Source: Syntrophus sp. (in: bacteria) (lineage in GTDB: Bacteria > Desulfobacterota > Syntrophorhabdia > Syntrophorhabdales > Syntrophorhabdaceae). From it: a DNA stretch of 60,480 bases. Below the pieces are notes generated by a model, which did not search any database, was not told the origin of the DNA, and saw nothing but the letters and a program-made list of their open reading frames with translations. How positions within the stretch are numbered: position 1 is the stretch's first letter; the number at the start of each line of letters is the position of its first letter. The position numbers and the translations under genes were made by a program. The stretch covers positions 1 through 60,480 of the forward strand of contig PNOM01000007.1 of NCBI GenBank assembly GCA_013824835.1, given 5' to 3'. Positions 9,463-17,666 of the stretch are shown here, piece after piece.

Positions 9463-9714
9463 ATGGAAAGAGAACTATTGCTCAAAAGGATTTCAATCAA
9501 TCCGGAAATATGTTTTGGAAAACCATGTATACGTGGTACAAGGATATGGGTGTCTCTCATAGTGGACAGCCTTGCCGATGGTGTGAGCGAACAAGAGTTG
9601 CTGGAGACTTACCCGCAGCTTAAAATAGAGGACATTCGCGCTGCCCTTGCCTATGCCGCCGAAATGACCCGTGAACATATCATACCTATCCCTTTGGAGG
9701 CAACGGGAACATGA
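9463..9714 (+). CDS. DUF433 antitoxin
   Basis: An 83-residue protein of the DUF433 family (ISINPEICFGKPCIRGTRI is the hallmark), a small winged-helix or helix-turn-helix type DNA-binding fold. DUF433 proteins are commonly the first gene of VapBC-like pairs in which a DUF5615 protein is the toxin, which is the order here. A strong GGAGGTGAAAAT ribosome binding site precedes the ATG, and a TATAAT-like -10 (9437-9442) lies just upstream. It overlaps the toxin gene by 4 nt. It is expected to neutralise the toxin and repress the operon. Confidence 0.85.
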   Translation: MERELLLKRISINPEICFGKPCIRGTRIWVSLIVDSLADGVSEQELLETYPQLKIEDIRAALAYAAEMTREHIIPIPLEATGT

Positions 9715-10079
9715 AAATAAAGCTTGACGAAAATCTTGATCCCCGGTTGTCGTCACTATTATCTACTGAAGGTTATGATGCTGATACTGTGCTTGATGAG
9801 GGTATTTCGGGTACTTCAGACAGAGGGATATATGATGTTTGTCTCGCAAAAAACCGTGTTTTGATAACCCTTGATCTTGATTTTTCAAATCCATTCCGTT
9901 TTCCACCAGAAAAAACCTCTGGAATTATTGTCCTTCGACCGGCACAACCTTCTCTACCCCTTATTAAATCTCTTTTTTTGACTCTCTTACCGGAGCTTCG
10001 TTCGAGAAGGGTTGAAGGAAGATTGTGGATAGTAGAACAAGGTCGAATCCGTGAGTATGATATGTTTACAGAAAGATAA
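9711..10079 (+). CDS. DUF5615 PIN-like toxin
   Basis: A 122-residue PIN-like protein of the DUF5615 family. The start (KIKLDENLDPRL) carries the first acidic pair. The LITLDLDFSNPFRF segment carries the second cluster, matching the Mut7-C/PIN-like nuclease fold. RNase activity is inferred from the family. It is translationally coupled to the DUF433 antitoxin by an ATGA overlap. The gene converges on kdpE with about 30 bp between stops. Confidence 0.85.
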   Translation: MKIKLDENLDPRLSSLLSTEGYDADTVLDEGISGTSDRGIYDVCLAKNRVLITLDLDFSNPFRFPPEKTSGIIVLRPAQPSLPLIKSLFLTLLPELRSRRVEGRLWIVEQGRIREYDMFTER

Positions 10080-10110
10080 ATGACCTGGCTCACATCATAC
10101 ATCCCACGCC

Positions 10111-10809
10111 CTACACCCCCTCTCGTACCACCAATCTATACCCCACTCCCGGTTCGGTGATGATGTAGGCTGGTTGTGAAGGGTCGGTCTCGATTTTATG
10201 CCGGAGTTGACCGATATAGATGCGGAGGTAATGGGTCTGCTCCTGGTAGTTCGGCCCCCAGATGGTACGGAGGAGCTGCCTGTGGGTTACAACCCGTCCC
10301 GCCTGGAGCGCCAGGTATTTGAGTATTTCATATTCTGTGGGGGTCAGCTTGATCTCTTCTCCCCTGAGTATTACATTGCGCCGCGCCAGGTCCATGGTGA
10401 GTTCACCAAAGGTAAGTATCGGTTCATCGTCGGTTTTGGCTGCGTGACGGAGCGCCACCCGGAGCCGGGCAAGGAGTTCGCCCATGCTGAAGGGCTTGGT
10501 GACATAATCATCGGCGCCGGCATCGAGGGCATCAATCTTGTCGTCTTCATGCTCTCTTACTGAAAGAATGATGATGGGAGTCCGGGTCCACTCACGGAGG
10601 CGTTTAATTACCTCCACACCATCCATATCCGGTAAACCAAGATCCAGAATAATCAAGGCGGGGTGAAATATTGCTGCCTGATTGAGACCCTCATGCCCGT
10701 TGGCAGCTTCGCCGACATCATACCCGTTGCCTTCCAGGCCGACCTTCAGCATCCTGAGAATCTGTTTCTCGTCATCGATAACGAGTATGCGTGCACCTTC
10801 AGATGACAT
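10111..10809 (-). CDS. kdpE: KdpE-type response regulator
   Basis: A 232-residue OmpR/PhoB-class regulator. The receiver domain has acidic residues D12-D13, phosphoacceptor D56 (ILDLGLPDMDG) and the conserved K in YVTKPFSMGELLAR. A C-terminal winged helix ends in the usual ...PGVGYRL. The sequence is closest to KdpE, which controls the high-affinity potassium ATPase. The start has GGAAGGAGAGGGG just upstream, inside the end of the kinase gene (11-nt overlap). No kdpFABC operon is in the window, so its target here is unknown. Confidence 0.85.
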   Translation of the reverse strand: MSSEGARILVIDDEKQILRMLKVGLEGNGYDVGEAANGHEGLNQAAIFHPALIILDLGLPDMDGVEVIKRLREWTRTPIIILSVREHEDDKIDALDAGADDYVTKPFSMGELLARLRVALRHAAKTDDEPILTFGELTMDLARRNVILRGEEIKLTPTEYEILKYLALQAGRVVTHRQLLRTIWGPNYQEQTHYLRIYIGQLRHKIETDPSQPAYIITEPGVGYRLVVREGV

Positions 10810-12184
10810 TCCCCTCTCCTTCCTTCATGTCCGGCGGCTCTGCTATGGGCAGTGAAAAGGTGAACCGGTTGCCGTATTCAGGAGATGCATCGACCCATAT
10901 GCTGCCGCCGTGGGCCTCGATAATCCCTTTGCAGATAGAAAGGCCCAGCCCTGTTCCACTTATATGTCTGGAGGAATGTATCCGGTAAAATTTGTCAAAG
11001 ACCCGGTCCCGCTCTATCAAAGGAATTGCAGGGCCCGGATCAGCGACAGCAACGAGAAGCGTATTGTCGTGATAATGAACTGAAATCGAGATTTCGCTGT
11101 TCTTAGGAGAATATTTGACCGCATTTTCCAGCAGGTTCACCAGCACCTGCTCTATAAGGATAAAATCTGCCTTTACCAGGGGGAGCTCAGGCGGGATATG
11201 AACCCTCACGGCATGGTGCTGCAAGGTCTCCTTTGTTGCCCCCAACACAACACCGATAATATCCTGAATATCACACCATTCAGCCTTCGGCTTCAATATA
11301 CCGCTCTCAAGGCGTATCATATCAAGGAGATTTGCGATAAAACGGTTCATACGAAGGGCCTCTTCCTTGATCGTATGGAGCAGGATATCCTTGTTCGCCT
11401 CATTATACACACCTTTTTCTGAGATAAGGCTTGTTACGGCCCCCGTGATGGCGGCAAGAGGTGTGCGCATGTCATGGGAGACAGAATTTAATAATGCCCT
11501 GTGCAATTTTTCGGATTCAGCAAGCCACTTTGCCTGCTCGGCCTCTTTTGCGAGGCGCACACGGACTATCGCCATAGCAGCAAGATTGGTAAAGGCTTCG
11601 ATAAGTTGACGCTGTTCCGAAGAGACGGTCTCCTCTTGATTATCCATTTTGATTGCAAGAACAGCGAGGGTTTTGTCTTCTGCTTTTACCGGGAAGATCA
11701 GCTCGCTTGCTTCTCTCAGGATGTCTGTTCCCTTGCCGGCGCTTAACCCATGTTCCAGAACCCAGTGAGCAACGGCCTGTTCCTTGCCGTCAGGCGAAGA
11801 AAGCTGTGGCGGATAGGAAGCAGCTTGACGCACAATATCATCATCCGGGCCGGACACCAGAATTGATACCTGGGCGTGTATTGTTTCAGATACTGTTTTT
11901 ACCAGGGTTTGAAGGACCTGCGGGAGGTCGGTCTCTGCAGCGATTTCCTGACTGAGCGCATATAAGGCCCGTGTCCTTTCTTCACGTTGCCTGGATTTTT
12001 CCAGTTCATTCCGGAGTTTTGTCGCCATAGTCCCTGTTACAAGGGCTACAATAAGATATACAGCAAAAATGAAAAGGTCTCTCGCCTCGTTTACTGTAAA
12101 ACTGAAAACAGGAGGCACAAAAAGAAAGTCAAAAGCCAGTACACCGATAATTGCTGCCTTAAATGCTTGTAAATTGACAAACAT
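10799..12184 (-). CDS. kdpD: KdpD-type sensor kinase, N-terminally truncated
   Basis: 461 residues corresponding to only the C-terminal half of KdpD (normally about 900). The protein starts inside the DUF4118 membrane domain, so two of four membrane helices and the whole KdpD/Usp N-terminal region are missing. What remains is two membrane helices (about 8-30 and 36-56), a GAF-like domain (about 80-215), HisKA with the phosphoacceptor His near residue 235 (SVSHDMRTPL), and an HATPase_c with N and G boxes (LVNLLENAVKYS, GTGLGLSI). The ATG lies only 18 bp from the divergent inositol-phosphatase gene, leaving little room for a promoter. Either the gene was cut by a rearrangement, or this is a short KdpD variant. 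The catalytic half looks intact. Confidence 0.75.
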   Translation of the reverse strand: MFVNLQAFKAAIIGVLAFDFLFVPPVFSFTVNEARDLFIFAVYLIVALVTGTMATKLRNELEKSRQREERTRALYALSQEIAAETDLPQVLQTLVKTVSETIHAQVSILVSGPDDDIVRQAASYPPQLSSPDGKEQAVAHWVLEHGLSAGKGTDILREASELIFPVKAEDKTLAVLAIKMDNQEETVSSEQRQLIEAFTNLAAMAIVRVRLAKEAEQAKWLAESEKLHRALLNSVSHDMRTPLAAITGAVTSLISEKGVYNEANKDILLHTIKEEALRMNRFIANLLDMIRLESGILKPKAEWCDIQDIIGVVLGATKETLQHHAVRVHIPPELPLVKADFILIEQVLVNLLENAVKYSPKNSEISISVHYHDNTLLVAVADPGPAIPLIERDRVFDKFYRIHSSRHISGTGLGLSICKGIIEAHGGSIWVDASPEYGNRFTFSLPIAEPPDMKEGEGNVI

Positions 12185-12202
12185 ATTATTAAAATAGAAC
12201 CT

Positions 12203-12979
12203 ATGGAAGATATCACTAAATTTGCAATATATTGTGCCTATGAGTCAGGAAAGATCCAGTGCGATCATTACGAAAAGGGAGTGGAGATACGTCATAAGGG
12301 CGAGATTGATATTGTGACTGAGGTGGATATTGCCTGTCAAACGAGGATTATTCAACTCATAGAAGAACGCTTTCCTGAAGACGACATCATCAGTGAAGAG
12401 AAAACGAACTATTATGGGGGAACAAAAAACCGCTGGATTATTGACCCCCTGGACGGGACTACAAACTATGCACACGGATATCCCTTTTTCTGCACCTCCA
12501 TTGCCTATGAACAAGGCGGCGAAGTCACCCACGGGGTAGTCTACAACCCTATTTTCAAAGAATTGTTTGTTGGAGAAAGGGGTAATGGCGCCTATCTGAA
12601 CGGAAGGAAGATCAATGTCTCCCCTGTCAGGGATTTGAAGAAGGCCCTCCTCAGTACCGGTTTCCCCTATGACGTCGCTACAAACAAGAGGAACAATATC
12701 GCTAACTTTGAACGCTTTCTTTTTGAAGCCCAGGCCATAAGACGGGATGGTTCGGCAGCTCTGAACCTGTGCTACCTCGCATGCGGGAGATTCGACGGTT
12801 TCTGGGAATTAAAGCTTAACCCCTGGGATGTGGCTGCCGGCACACTGGTTGTCCGTGAATCAGGCGGGATGATTACAAACTTCAAGGGGGAGATCTACCG
12901 TATATATGGTGACGAGATCATTGCTTCCAATGGATTGGTTCATCAAAGAATGCTTGATGTTTTAGGGAAGGAGCCATGA
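12203..12979 (+). CDS. Inositol monophosphatase family protein (SuhB-like)
   Basis: A 258-residue phosphatase of the inositol-monophosphatase/FBPase fold. Metal-binding motifs are complete: ISEEKTNY (Glu), DPLDGTTNYAHG, and the C-terminal NPWDVAAGTLVVRESGG. It probably hydrolyses inositol phosphate or a sugar phosphate; substrate cannot be read from sequence. The ribosome binding site is weak. Its stop overlaps the start of the V4R gene (ATGA), placing it first in a three-gene coupled operon with a V4R protein and a histidine kinase. Confidence 0.9.
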   Translation: MEDITKFAIYCAYESGKIQCDHYEKGVEIRHKGEIDIVTEVDIACQTRIIQLIEERFPEDDIISEEKTNYYGGTKNRWIIDPLDGTTNYAHGYPFFCTSIAYEQGGEVTHGVVYNPIFKELFVGERGNGAYLNGRKINVSPVRDLKKALLSTGFPYDVATNKRNNIANFERFLFEAQAIRRDGSAALNLCYLACGRFDGFWELKLNPWDVAAGTLVVRESGGMITNFKGEIYRIYGDEIIASNGLVHQRMLDVLGKEP

Positions 12980-13425
12980 AAGAGTATACCCTCGACGAGA
13001 TCGGCAGTATTGTACGGCCAACCATGGGGGATAATATCCCCCTTGTGTTTTACAGGATATTAAGAATCATCGGCATGCGCCGTATTCTGGGGGAGAGTTC
13101 CGGGGCAACCCTCTACATGATGGGAAAGCAGGTAGGGGGAATGCTCGACGCGCAGAATATCGATGAATTCAGGCAAAGGATTATTGAAATGAAGGTGGGC
13201 GTCCCTGAGCTCGAGGTTGTCGACGAAGATCATGTCTTGGTGAAGCTCTATGAGTGTATTACCTGTGCAGGCTTTTCTTATACGGGGGAGATGTTCTGCG
13301 ATATGGAGAGCGGGATCATTGCGGGCATGTTGGAAAAGGTCTATGGCAGGAAGGCAAAATCTACCCAGACCAAGAGCTGGTCCATGGGGTACAATTACTG
13401 CGAGTTTGAGGTGCTCCTCTACTGA
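12976..13425 (+). CDS. V4R-domain protein, possible ligand sensor
   Basis: 149 residues, almost entirely a V4R (4-vinyl-reductase) domain. The hallmark is the cysteine-bearing stretch ECITCAGF, then CDMESGIIAGMLE and the closing GYNYCEFEV. V4R domains bind small hydrophobic ligands in regulators such as PoxR/XylR-type activators and occur in bacteriochlorophyll and methanogen proteins. This stand-alone copy starts 4 nt inside the upstream phosphatase gene with GGGAAGGAG as ribosome binding site. Its stop overlaps the downstream kinase start by one base. A sensor acting in trans for that kinase is an inference from this coupling. Confidence 0.85.
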   Translation: MKEYTLDEIGSIVRPTMGDNIPLVFYRILRIIGMRRILGESSGATLYMMGKQVGGMLDAQNIDEFRQRIIEMKVGVPELEVVDEDHVLVKLYECITCAGFSYTGEMFCDMESGIIAGMLEKVYGRKAKSTQTKSWSMGYNYCEFEVLLY

Positions 13426-14312
13426 TGGAGAGTGAAAACGAGGTTTTACAGAAAAGCAGGAGAGAGCTCGAAATTGAGCTTGAGGAGACAAAAAGCCTGT
13501 CACAGGCAAGAAGTACGCTACTTGAAGCCAACATACACGAACTCAATGATATATACCATGTATTAGACGAACGGATAAAAGACTTAAGAAAGCGGGATGC
13601 CCGGATCAAGGGTTTTGAGGATGAGCTGATCAGGGCAAATAAGCTTTCTACCCTCGGGGAACTCGCGTCTTCCATAGCCCATGAGATAAAAAATCCCTTA
13701 ATCGCCATAGAGGGCTTTGCGAAAAGGATAGAACAGGCTAAGGACCGGTCAAAGATCGAACAATATGCAAAGGTTATCAAAGGGGAAGCAGAACGGTTAT
13801 CAAAGGTACTCACAAAGCTTCTCGATTTCTCAAGGATGGACGAGCCGAAAAAGGAGCATATAGACCCGAACGGAATCGTTGATGACACGGTACTCTTCAT
13901 GGAACACCATCTCACGCGGTTTAAGAATGTGACCCTTACGGTAGAAAAGGAGGACAACCTTCCCTATATTGAGGTTGACAAGATACATGTTCAGCAGGCC
14001 CTGGTAAATATCATTATAAACGCTGCCCAGGCCATGCCTCACGGGGGAGGCATTCACATCAGCACTTCCCTGCGGGACAGATATGTAGTGCTCTCAATCT
14101 CCGATGAGGGAATCGGCATTAAAGCAGAAGACATTCCCAGAATTTTCGAATCCTTTTTTACTACCAAGGCAAAAGGCGAGGGTACAGGGCTCGGTCTTTC
14201 TCTCAGTAAACGGCTTATAGAGGCAAATGGGGGCAAAATAGAAGTCGAGAGCAGCCCGGGCTCAGGCAGTACATTCAGGCTCTTTTTGCCTGCCCCGGGC
14301 AAAACCCTTTAA
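13425..14312 (+). CDS. Soluble sensor histidine kinase
   Basis: 295 residues with no membrane segment. An N-terminal coiled coil (about 1-75) leads to HisKA with H86 (ASSIAHEIKNPLIAIEGF) and a complete HATPase_c (N box ALVNIIINAAQA, G boxes DEGIGI and GTGLGLS). This resembles NtrB/AtoS-type kinases that have lost or never had their own sensor domain. Signal input is probably the V4R protein encoded immediately upstream and overlapping by one base. No response regulator follows; the nearest is kdpE, which is not in this operon. Confidence 0.9.
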   Translation: MESENEVLQKSRRELEIELEETKSLSQARSTLLEANIHELNDIYHVLDERIKDLRKRDARIKGFEDELIRANKLSTLGELASSIAHEIKNPLIAIEGFAKRIEQAKDRSKIEQYAKVIKGEAERLSKVLTKLLDFSRMDEPKKEHIDPNGIVDDTVLFMEHHLTRFKNVTLTVEKEDNLPYIEVDKIHVQQALVNIIINAAQAMPHGGGIHISTSLRDRYVVLSISDEGIGIKAEDIPRIFESFFTTKAKGEGTGLGLSLSKRLIEANGGKIEVESSPGSGSTFRLFLPAPGKTL

Positions 14313-14391
14313 ACCCAGATAAATTGTTTGAGCGTGTTTGCGTGGAATATCCCGACACCATGCTCATCCTAATGGAAAATCTGGGTTTAAA
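14308..14391. terminator. Long hairpin between convergent genes
   Basis: Perfect 13-bp arms TTTAAACCCAGAT (14308-14320) and ATCTGGGTTTAAA (14379-14391) enclose 58 nt that fold further (GAGCGTG with CATGCTC). The left arm carries the kinase stop codon and the right arm carries the stop codon of the MBL gene on the other strand. Position and symmetry suggest a bidirectional terminator or transcript-end stabiliser, although no long U-tract follows. Confidence 0.55.
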
Positions 14392-15151
14392 ATTCTATTT
14401 TCATGCCGTCATGGGCCGCAATAACCTCTATCCCTGTCTCCTTTTTCAGTTGCTCTGCATGGAGGTAGGGTTTTTCGTTTATGATATTCATGCCGAAATG
14501 GGTCATAATTGCAACCTCTGGTTTTACCCGCCTGATGATCGTCGCAAAATCGTGAAGAGAAAGGTGGTCCAGGGGGTGATGCTTTTCAATGGGCTTTGAC
14601 CGGAGTACGTTGATGATGAGGTAGTCGGTATGATAGAAATCAGGCAGTTCGTCGAAAAAGCGTGTGTCTGTGATAAGGCCGATGGTTTTATTCAAATGAA
14701 AGATAAGCCCGTAGGTCTCCACAGAATGGATATGCCTCACAGGTACAGTGAAGGTTATATCCTTTATGGCATAGCTCTGCTTTGCCTTCAAAATCTCGAT
14801 CTTTTCAATGTATCCGCGGGTATGCTTGAGAACAACTGGGTCCTCTGAAAGGGCATCTTCAGGACAAAAAAGGGCCCCCCTCTTTTTGAAACCCCCGTCA
14901 GTGATGGCCTCGATCATGATGTTCACATCATTGGCATGGTCCAGATGCTTGTGGGTAAGGATGACCCCGTCGAGTTGTCCCGGGTCAAAACGTTCCCTTG
15001 AACCGTGCATCTTCACGATTGCCCCGGGACCGGGGTCAATGGAGAGATTTGTCTCCTTATAATGGAGCCAGAGCCCTCCTGTAGCCCGCAGTTGCCTCGA
15101 CGTTACAAACCGGGCACCCCCTGTTCCGAAGAATTTTATAAAACCTTCCAT
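14387..15151 (-). CDS. MBL-fold metallohydrolase
   Basis: 254 residues with the metallo-beta-lactamase motif THKHLDHAND (H-x-H-x-D-H), a later metal-binding aspartate in GLITDTRFFD, and MTHFGMNI near the C-terminus. The fold resembles RNase Z/PhnP-like hydrolases. Substrate is not identifiable. A ribosome binding site AAAAGGGG precedes the ATG. It is transcribed alone, divergently from ogt, 69 bp apart, and convergent with the histidine kinase. Confidence 0.85.
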   Translation of the reverse strand: MEGFIKFFGTGGARFVTSRQLRATGGLWLHYKETNLSIDPGPGAIVKMHGSRERFDPGQLDGVILTHKHLDHANDVNIMIEAITDGGFKKRGALFCPEDALSEDPVVLKHTRGYIEKIEILKAKQSYAIKDITFTVPVRHIHSVETYGLIFHLNKTIGLITDTRFFDELPDFYHTDYLIINVLRSKPIEKHHPLDHLSLHDFATIIRRVKPEVAIMTHFGMNIINEKPYLHAEQLKKETGIEVIAAHDGMKIEF

Positions 15152-15220
15152 TTTAAACCCCTTTTATGGTATTGGTACTAAGGAATCTATTTTATATGAA
15201 TTACGAAGAGGAATGTCAAC

Positions 15221-15736
15221 GTGGATCGCATAGAATATTCAATTCGTGACACATCCTTGGGCAATCTGGTGCTTGTGGCAAGGAATGCACAACTGATCAC
15301 GCTCGATATTACAAAGCAGACCGAATATGAGATAAAAAAAGGGCTACAGGCGCGCTATGCTGAGGCATCTGAATCAGACAAACCCTTCAGGGTCATTTGT
15401 CTGCTCCTTGACCGGTATCTAAAGGGGGAACAGGTAGATTTTAACGTTGATGTTGATATCTCCCAGGAGGGAAAATTTACACAAAGGGTCCTTGAAGAAT
15501 TGCGAAAGATACCCTACGGACAGACAAGAAGCTACGGATGGCTTGCAAAAAAGCTGGGATATACGAACGCAGCCCGTGCTGTCGGCCAGGCCCTCGGGAG
15601 AAATCCGATCCCGATTGTGATCCCCTGTCACAGGGTTATCAGGGAGGATGGTTCTATTGGCGGTTTTTCTATGGGGATACAAATAAAGGAAAGGCTCCTT
15701 GCCCTGGAAGGGGTGAATGTTAAGAACCACCATTAA
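15221..15736 (+). CDS. ogt: Methylated-DNA--[protein]-cysteine S-methyltransferase
   Basis: 171 residues of the Ada/Ogt family. The acceptor cysteine is C136 in IPCHRV. The helix-turn-helix region (GQTRSYGWLAKKLGY) and the asparagine/arginine finger segment (NAARAVGQALGRNP) are present. It repairs O6-alkylguanine by suicidal transfer of the alkyl group. The start is a GTG. The N-terminal half is the usual degenerate methyltransferase-like domain. Confidence 0.93.
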   Translation: MDRIEYSIRDTSLGNLVLVARNAQLITLDITKQTEYEIKKGLQARYAEASESDKPFRVICLLLDRYLKGEQVDFNVDVDISQEGKFTQRVLEELRKIPYGQTRSYGWLAKKLGYTNAARAVGQALGRNPIPIVIPCHRVIREDGSIGGFSMGIQIKERLLALEGVNVKNHH

Positions 15737-15743
15737 TAGATTT

Positions 15744-15763
15744 TCGCGGACTCGCTGCCGCGA
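15744..15763 (+). terminator. Possible weak terminator hairpin after ogt
   Basis: TCGCGG (15744-15749) pairs with CCGCGA (15758-15763) across an 8-nt loop, 8 bp after the ogt stop. No U-tract follows, so termination strength is doubtful. Confidence 0.35.
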
Positions 15764-15774
15764 CGCTTAAGGTG

Positions 15775-15803
15775 TTGATTTCCTGAATTATGTCTGATAG
15801 AAT
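15775..15803 (+). promoter_or_regulatory. Sigma70-type promoter for the AAA+ gene
   Basis: TTGATT (15775-15780), 17-bp spacer, TAGAAT (15798-15803), 32 bp before the ATG at 15836. The downstream GGGGGGTAAAAAC provides the ribosome binding site. Confidence 0.5.
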
Positions 15804-15835
15804 TTGCTTAAAATAATTGCTCGGGGGGTAAAAAC

Positions 15836-17665
15836 ATGAAAATAGATGCAGTAAAGTGTCTGTTGGAGAATGATCAGCTCTCCAACGAAATGGTGTTGCT
15901 CAATGTAGATAACACAAATGTCCTTAAGAAGAATCTTGAAAAAGAACACCGGGCAACCGTCTTTATTGTCCGATCAAAGGATTTTTCATATTTGCTCAGA
16001 TTTGAGGATATTCTTGAAGATAGAGGAGTAAAACAGAAAACTACAGAGCTTTCAAAACTGGTTCTCGGACGAAACAAGATCCCTTTCGTAGACAGCAATT
16101 ATAGCTCGTCCTGGAAGCTTTTGAGCGGAGTACTCACCCTTCTCGCGAATGCGGAAGGCGTAGCCCGGGATAAACCGGGAAAGCAATTTTTTATTATTGG
16201 TACAAATGAAGAGGTTTTTGATAAAATTTGGAAGCCCAACACAGAGACTTTGCACGCCAGGCGTTCCGTAACCGCATCAACGCCCCCTCCATTGGCAGAA
16301 GACGATACCATACCAACAAAAACCGAAAACCTTCCCGAGAAAGAAAGAAGTCCCCATAAGAGTTCTGACGGTGTGCCGGAGAGCACAGAGAGTTTTTTGC
16401 AGAGAGACAGTTCGCTCTCAACCCCTCTCATCTCTCCCGCGGAAACAACAAGGATAGGGGCAGAGCTTGGGCATGTCTATATTGGACAGGCAGCTGAGGT
16501 CGAGCTCGTTCGCCGCCTCATCGTTAAGGCAGGGGAAAGGGATTTTTCTGTACTCATACTCGGTGAGAACGGCACAGGCAAACAGATCGTTGCAAGGCAG
16601 ATACACAGATCAAACCAGCGGAGAGATGCCGTTTTCATTACATGCAACTGCGGCGCTCAACCCCATGAATTGCTTGAATCCGAATTGTTCGGTCATAAAA
16701 AAGGAGCCTTAGCCGGGGCAGCCTACGAAAGAACAGGTTTATGGAGGCAGGCAGACAAGGGTACGCTTTTCCTTGATGAGGTAGGCGAACTTTCCCCGGA
16801 CCTTCAGACAAAGGTCCTACAGGCAATCATTGGAAATAAGATCAAGCCTGTCGGAGAAACTGAAGGAATCCCGGTTGACGTGAGGGTGATTGCTGCGAGC
16901 AGCAAGGATCTCTTTACCATGGTGCAAACAGGCCGTTTCAGGGAGGATCTCTATTATCAGCTTCAGGACATCGTGATACATGCCCCTCCCCTCAGGGACC
17001 ATATTGAGGACATTCCAGTAATGGCACAGGTCTTCTGGAAAGAGACAGCAGGTCAGGATGCCGTGGCCTTGCCTGCCGATATCATTGGCGAACTGCAGCA
17101 ATACAACTGGCCGGGCAATGCAAGTGAGCTCAAGACAATCCTTACAAACCTCTACAACCTTTTTCAGAAGGCGAAACCCATGACTCTCACCCATCTGAGG
17201 GCTACCCTCCAGTACGGGGGACAGGTTACGAACTGGGAACCCTTAGAGAAACCACGCCCTGAGGTTGCCATGTTATTCAGTATCATGGAATGTATCCGTC
17301 ACCTGAAATGTGTCCATGAAGTAATCACCAATGCCCGGGCAACCATCGAGCCCTGCGTGGGAAGAATGGAAGACAATCCGGAGATTGTCGACGCTGTGTA
17401 TTTAAATCTCCAGTGCCGTCTGGACACAATCGAGATGCTCTGTCTGAGCCCCTTAAGGTTTTCCTCTCAGCCTGTCTACGATAGTATAAATCTCCTGAAA
17501 TCAAGGCTCCTCTTCTTCAGGGAACTTCTGAAGATTAATATACCCGCTGCCCAGAGACACTGGCCTGACCAGATTGCCGGTACCTTCCGCAATACAATAT
17601 CGGAAATAGGAGCTACGATTTCAAAACTGAAGGATAAAGCCGGAAAGGTGATGTCTCCGGACTGA
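15836..17665 (+). CDS. Sigma54-activator-like AAA+ ATPase without GAFTGA loop or HTH
   Basis: 609 residues. Residues 1-200 are an unrecognised N-terminal region. An AAA+ domain of the NtrC type follows: Walker A GENGTGKQ (243-250), a loop reading GALAGA (290-295) where sigma54 activators have GAFTGA, Walker B GTLFLDEVGEL, and sensor and arginine motifs (FREDLYYQL, WPGNASEL). The Phe and Thr of GAFTGA that contact sigma54 are both replaced. Residues about 465-609 are helical and lack the Fis-type helix-turn-helix. The protein keeps ATPase features but probably does not activate sigma54 promoters in the standard way. It could be an anti-activator, a chaperone-like ATPase or a decaying regulator. 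Confidence 0.8.
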   Translation: MKIDAVKCLLENDQLSNEMVLLNVDNTNVLKKNLEKEHRATVFIVRSKDFSYLLRFEDILEDRGVKQKTTELSKLVLGRNKIPFVDSNYSSSWKLLSGVLTLLANAEGVARDKPGKQFFIIGTNEEVFDKIWKPNTETLHARRSVTASTPPPLAEDDTIPTKTENLPEKERSPHKSSDGVPESTESFLQRDSSLSTPLISPAETTRIGAELGHVYIGQAAEVELVRRLIVKAGERDFSVLILGENGTGKQIVARQIHRSNQRRDAVFITCNCGAQPHELLESELFGHKKGALAGAAYERTGLWRQADKGTLFLDEVGELSPDLQTKVLQAIIGNKIKPVGETEGIPVDVRVIAASSKDLFTMVQTGRFREDLYYQLQDIVIHAPPLRDHIEDIPVMAQVFWKETAGQDAVALPADIIGELQQYNWPGNASELKTILTNLYNLFQKAKPMTLTHLRATLQYGGQVTNWEPLEKPRPEVAMLFSIMECIRHLKCVHEVITNARATIEPCVGRMEDNPEIVDAVYLNLQCRLDTIEMLCLSPLRFSSQPVYDSINLLKSRLLFFRELLKINIPAAQRHWPDQIAGTFRNTISEIGATISKLKDKAGKVMSPD

Positions 17666-17666
17666 T

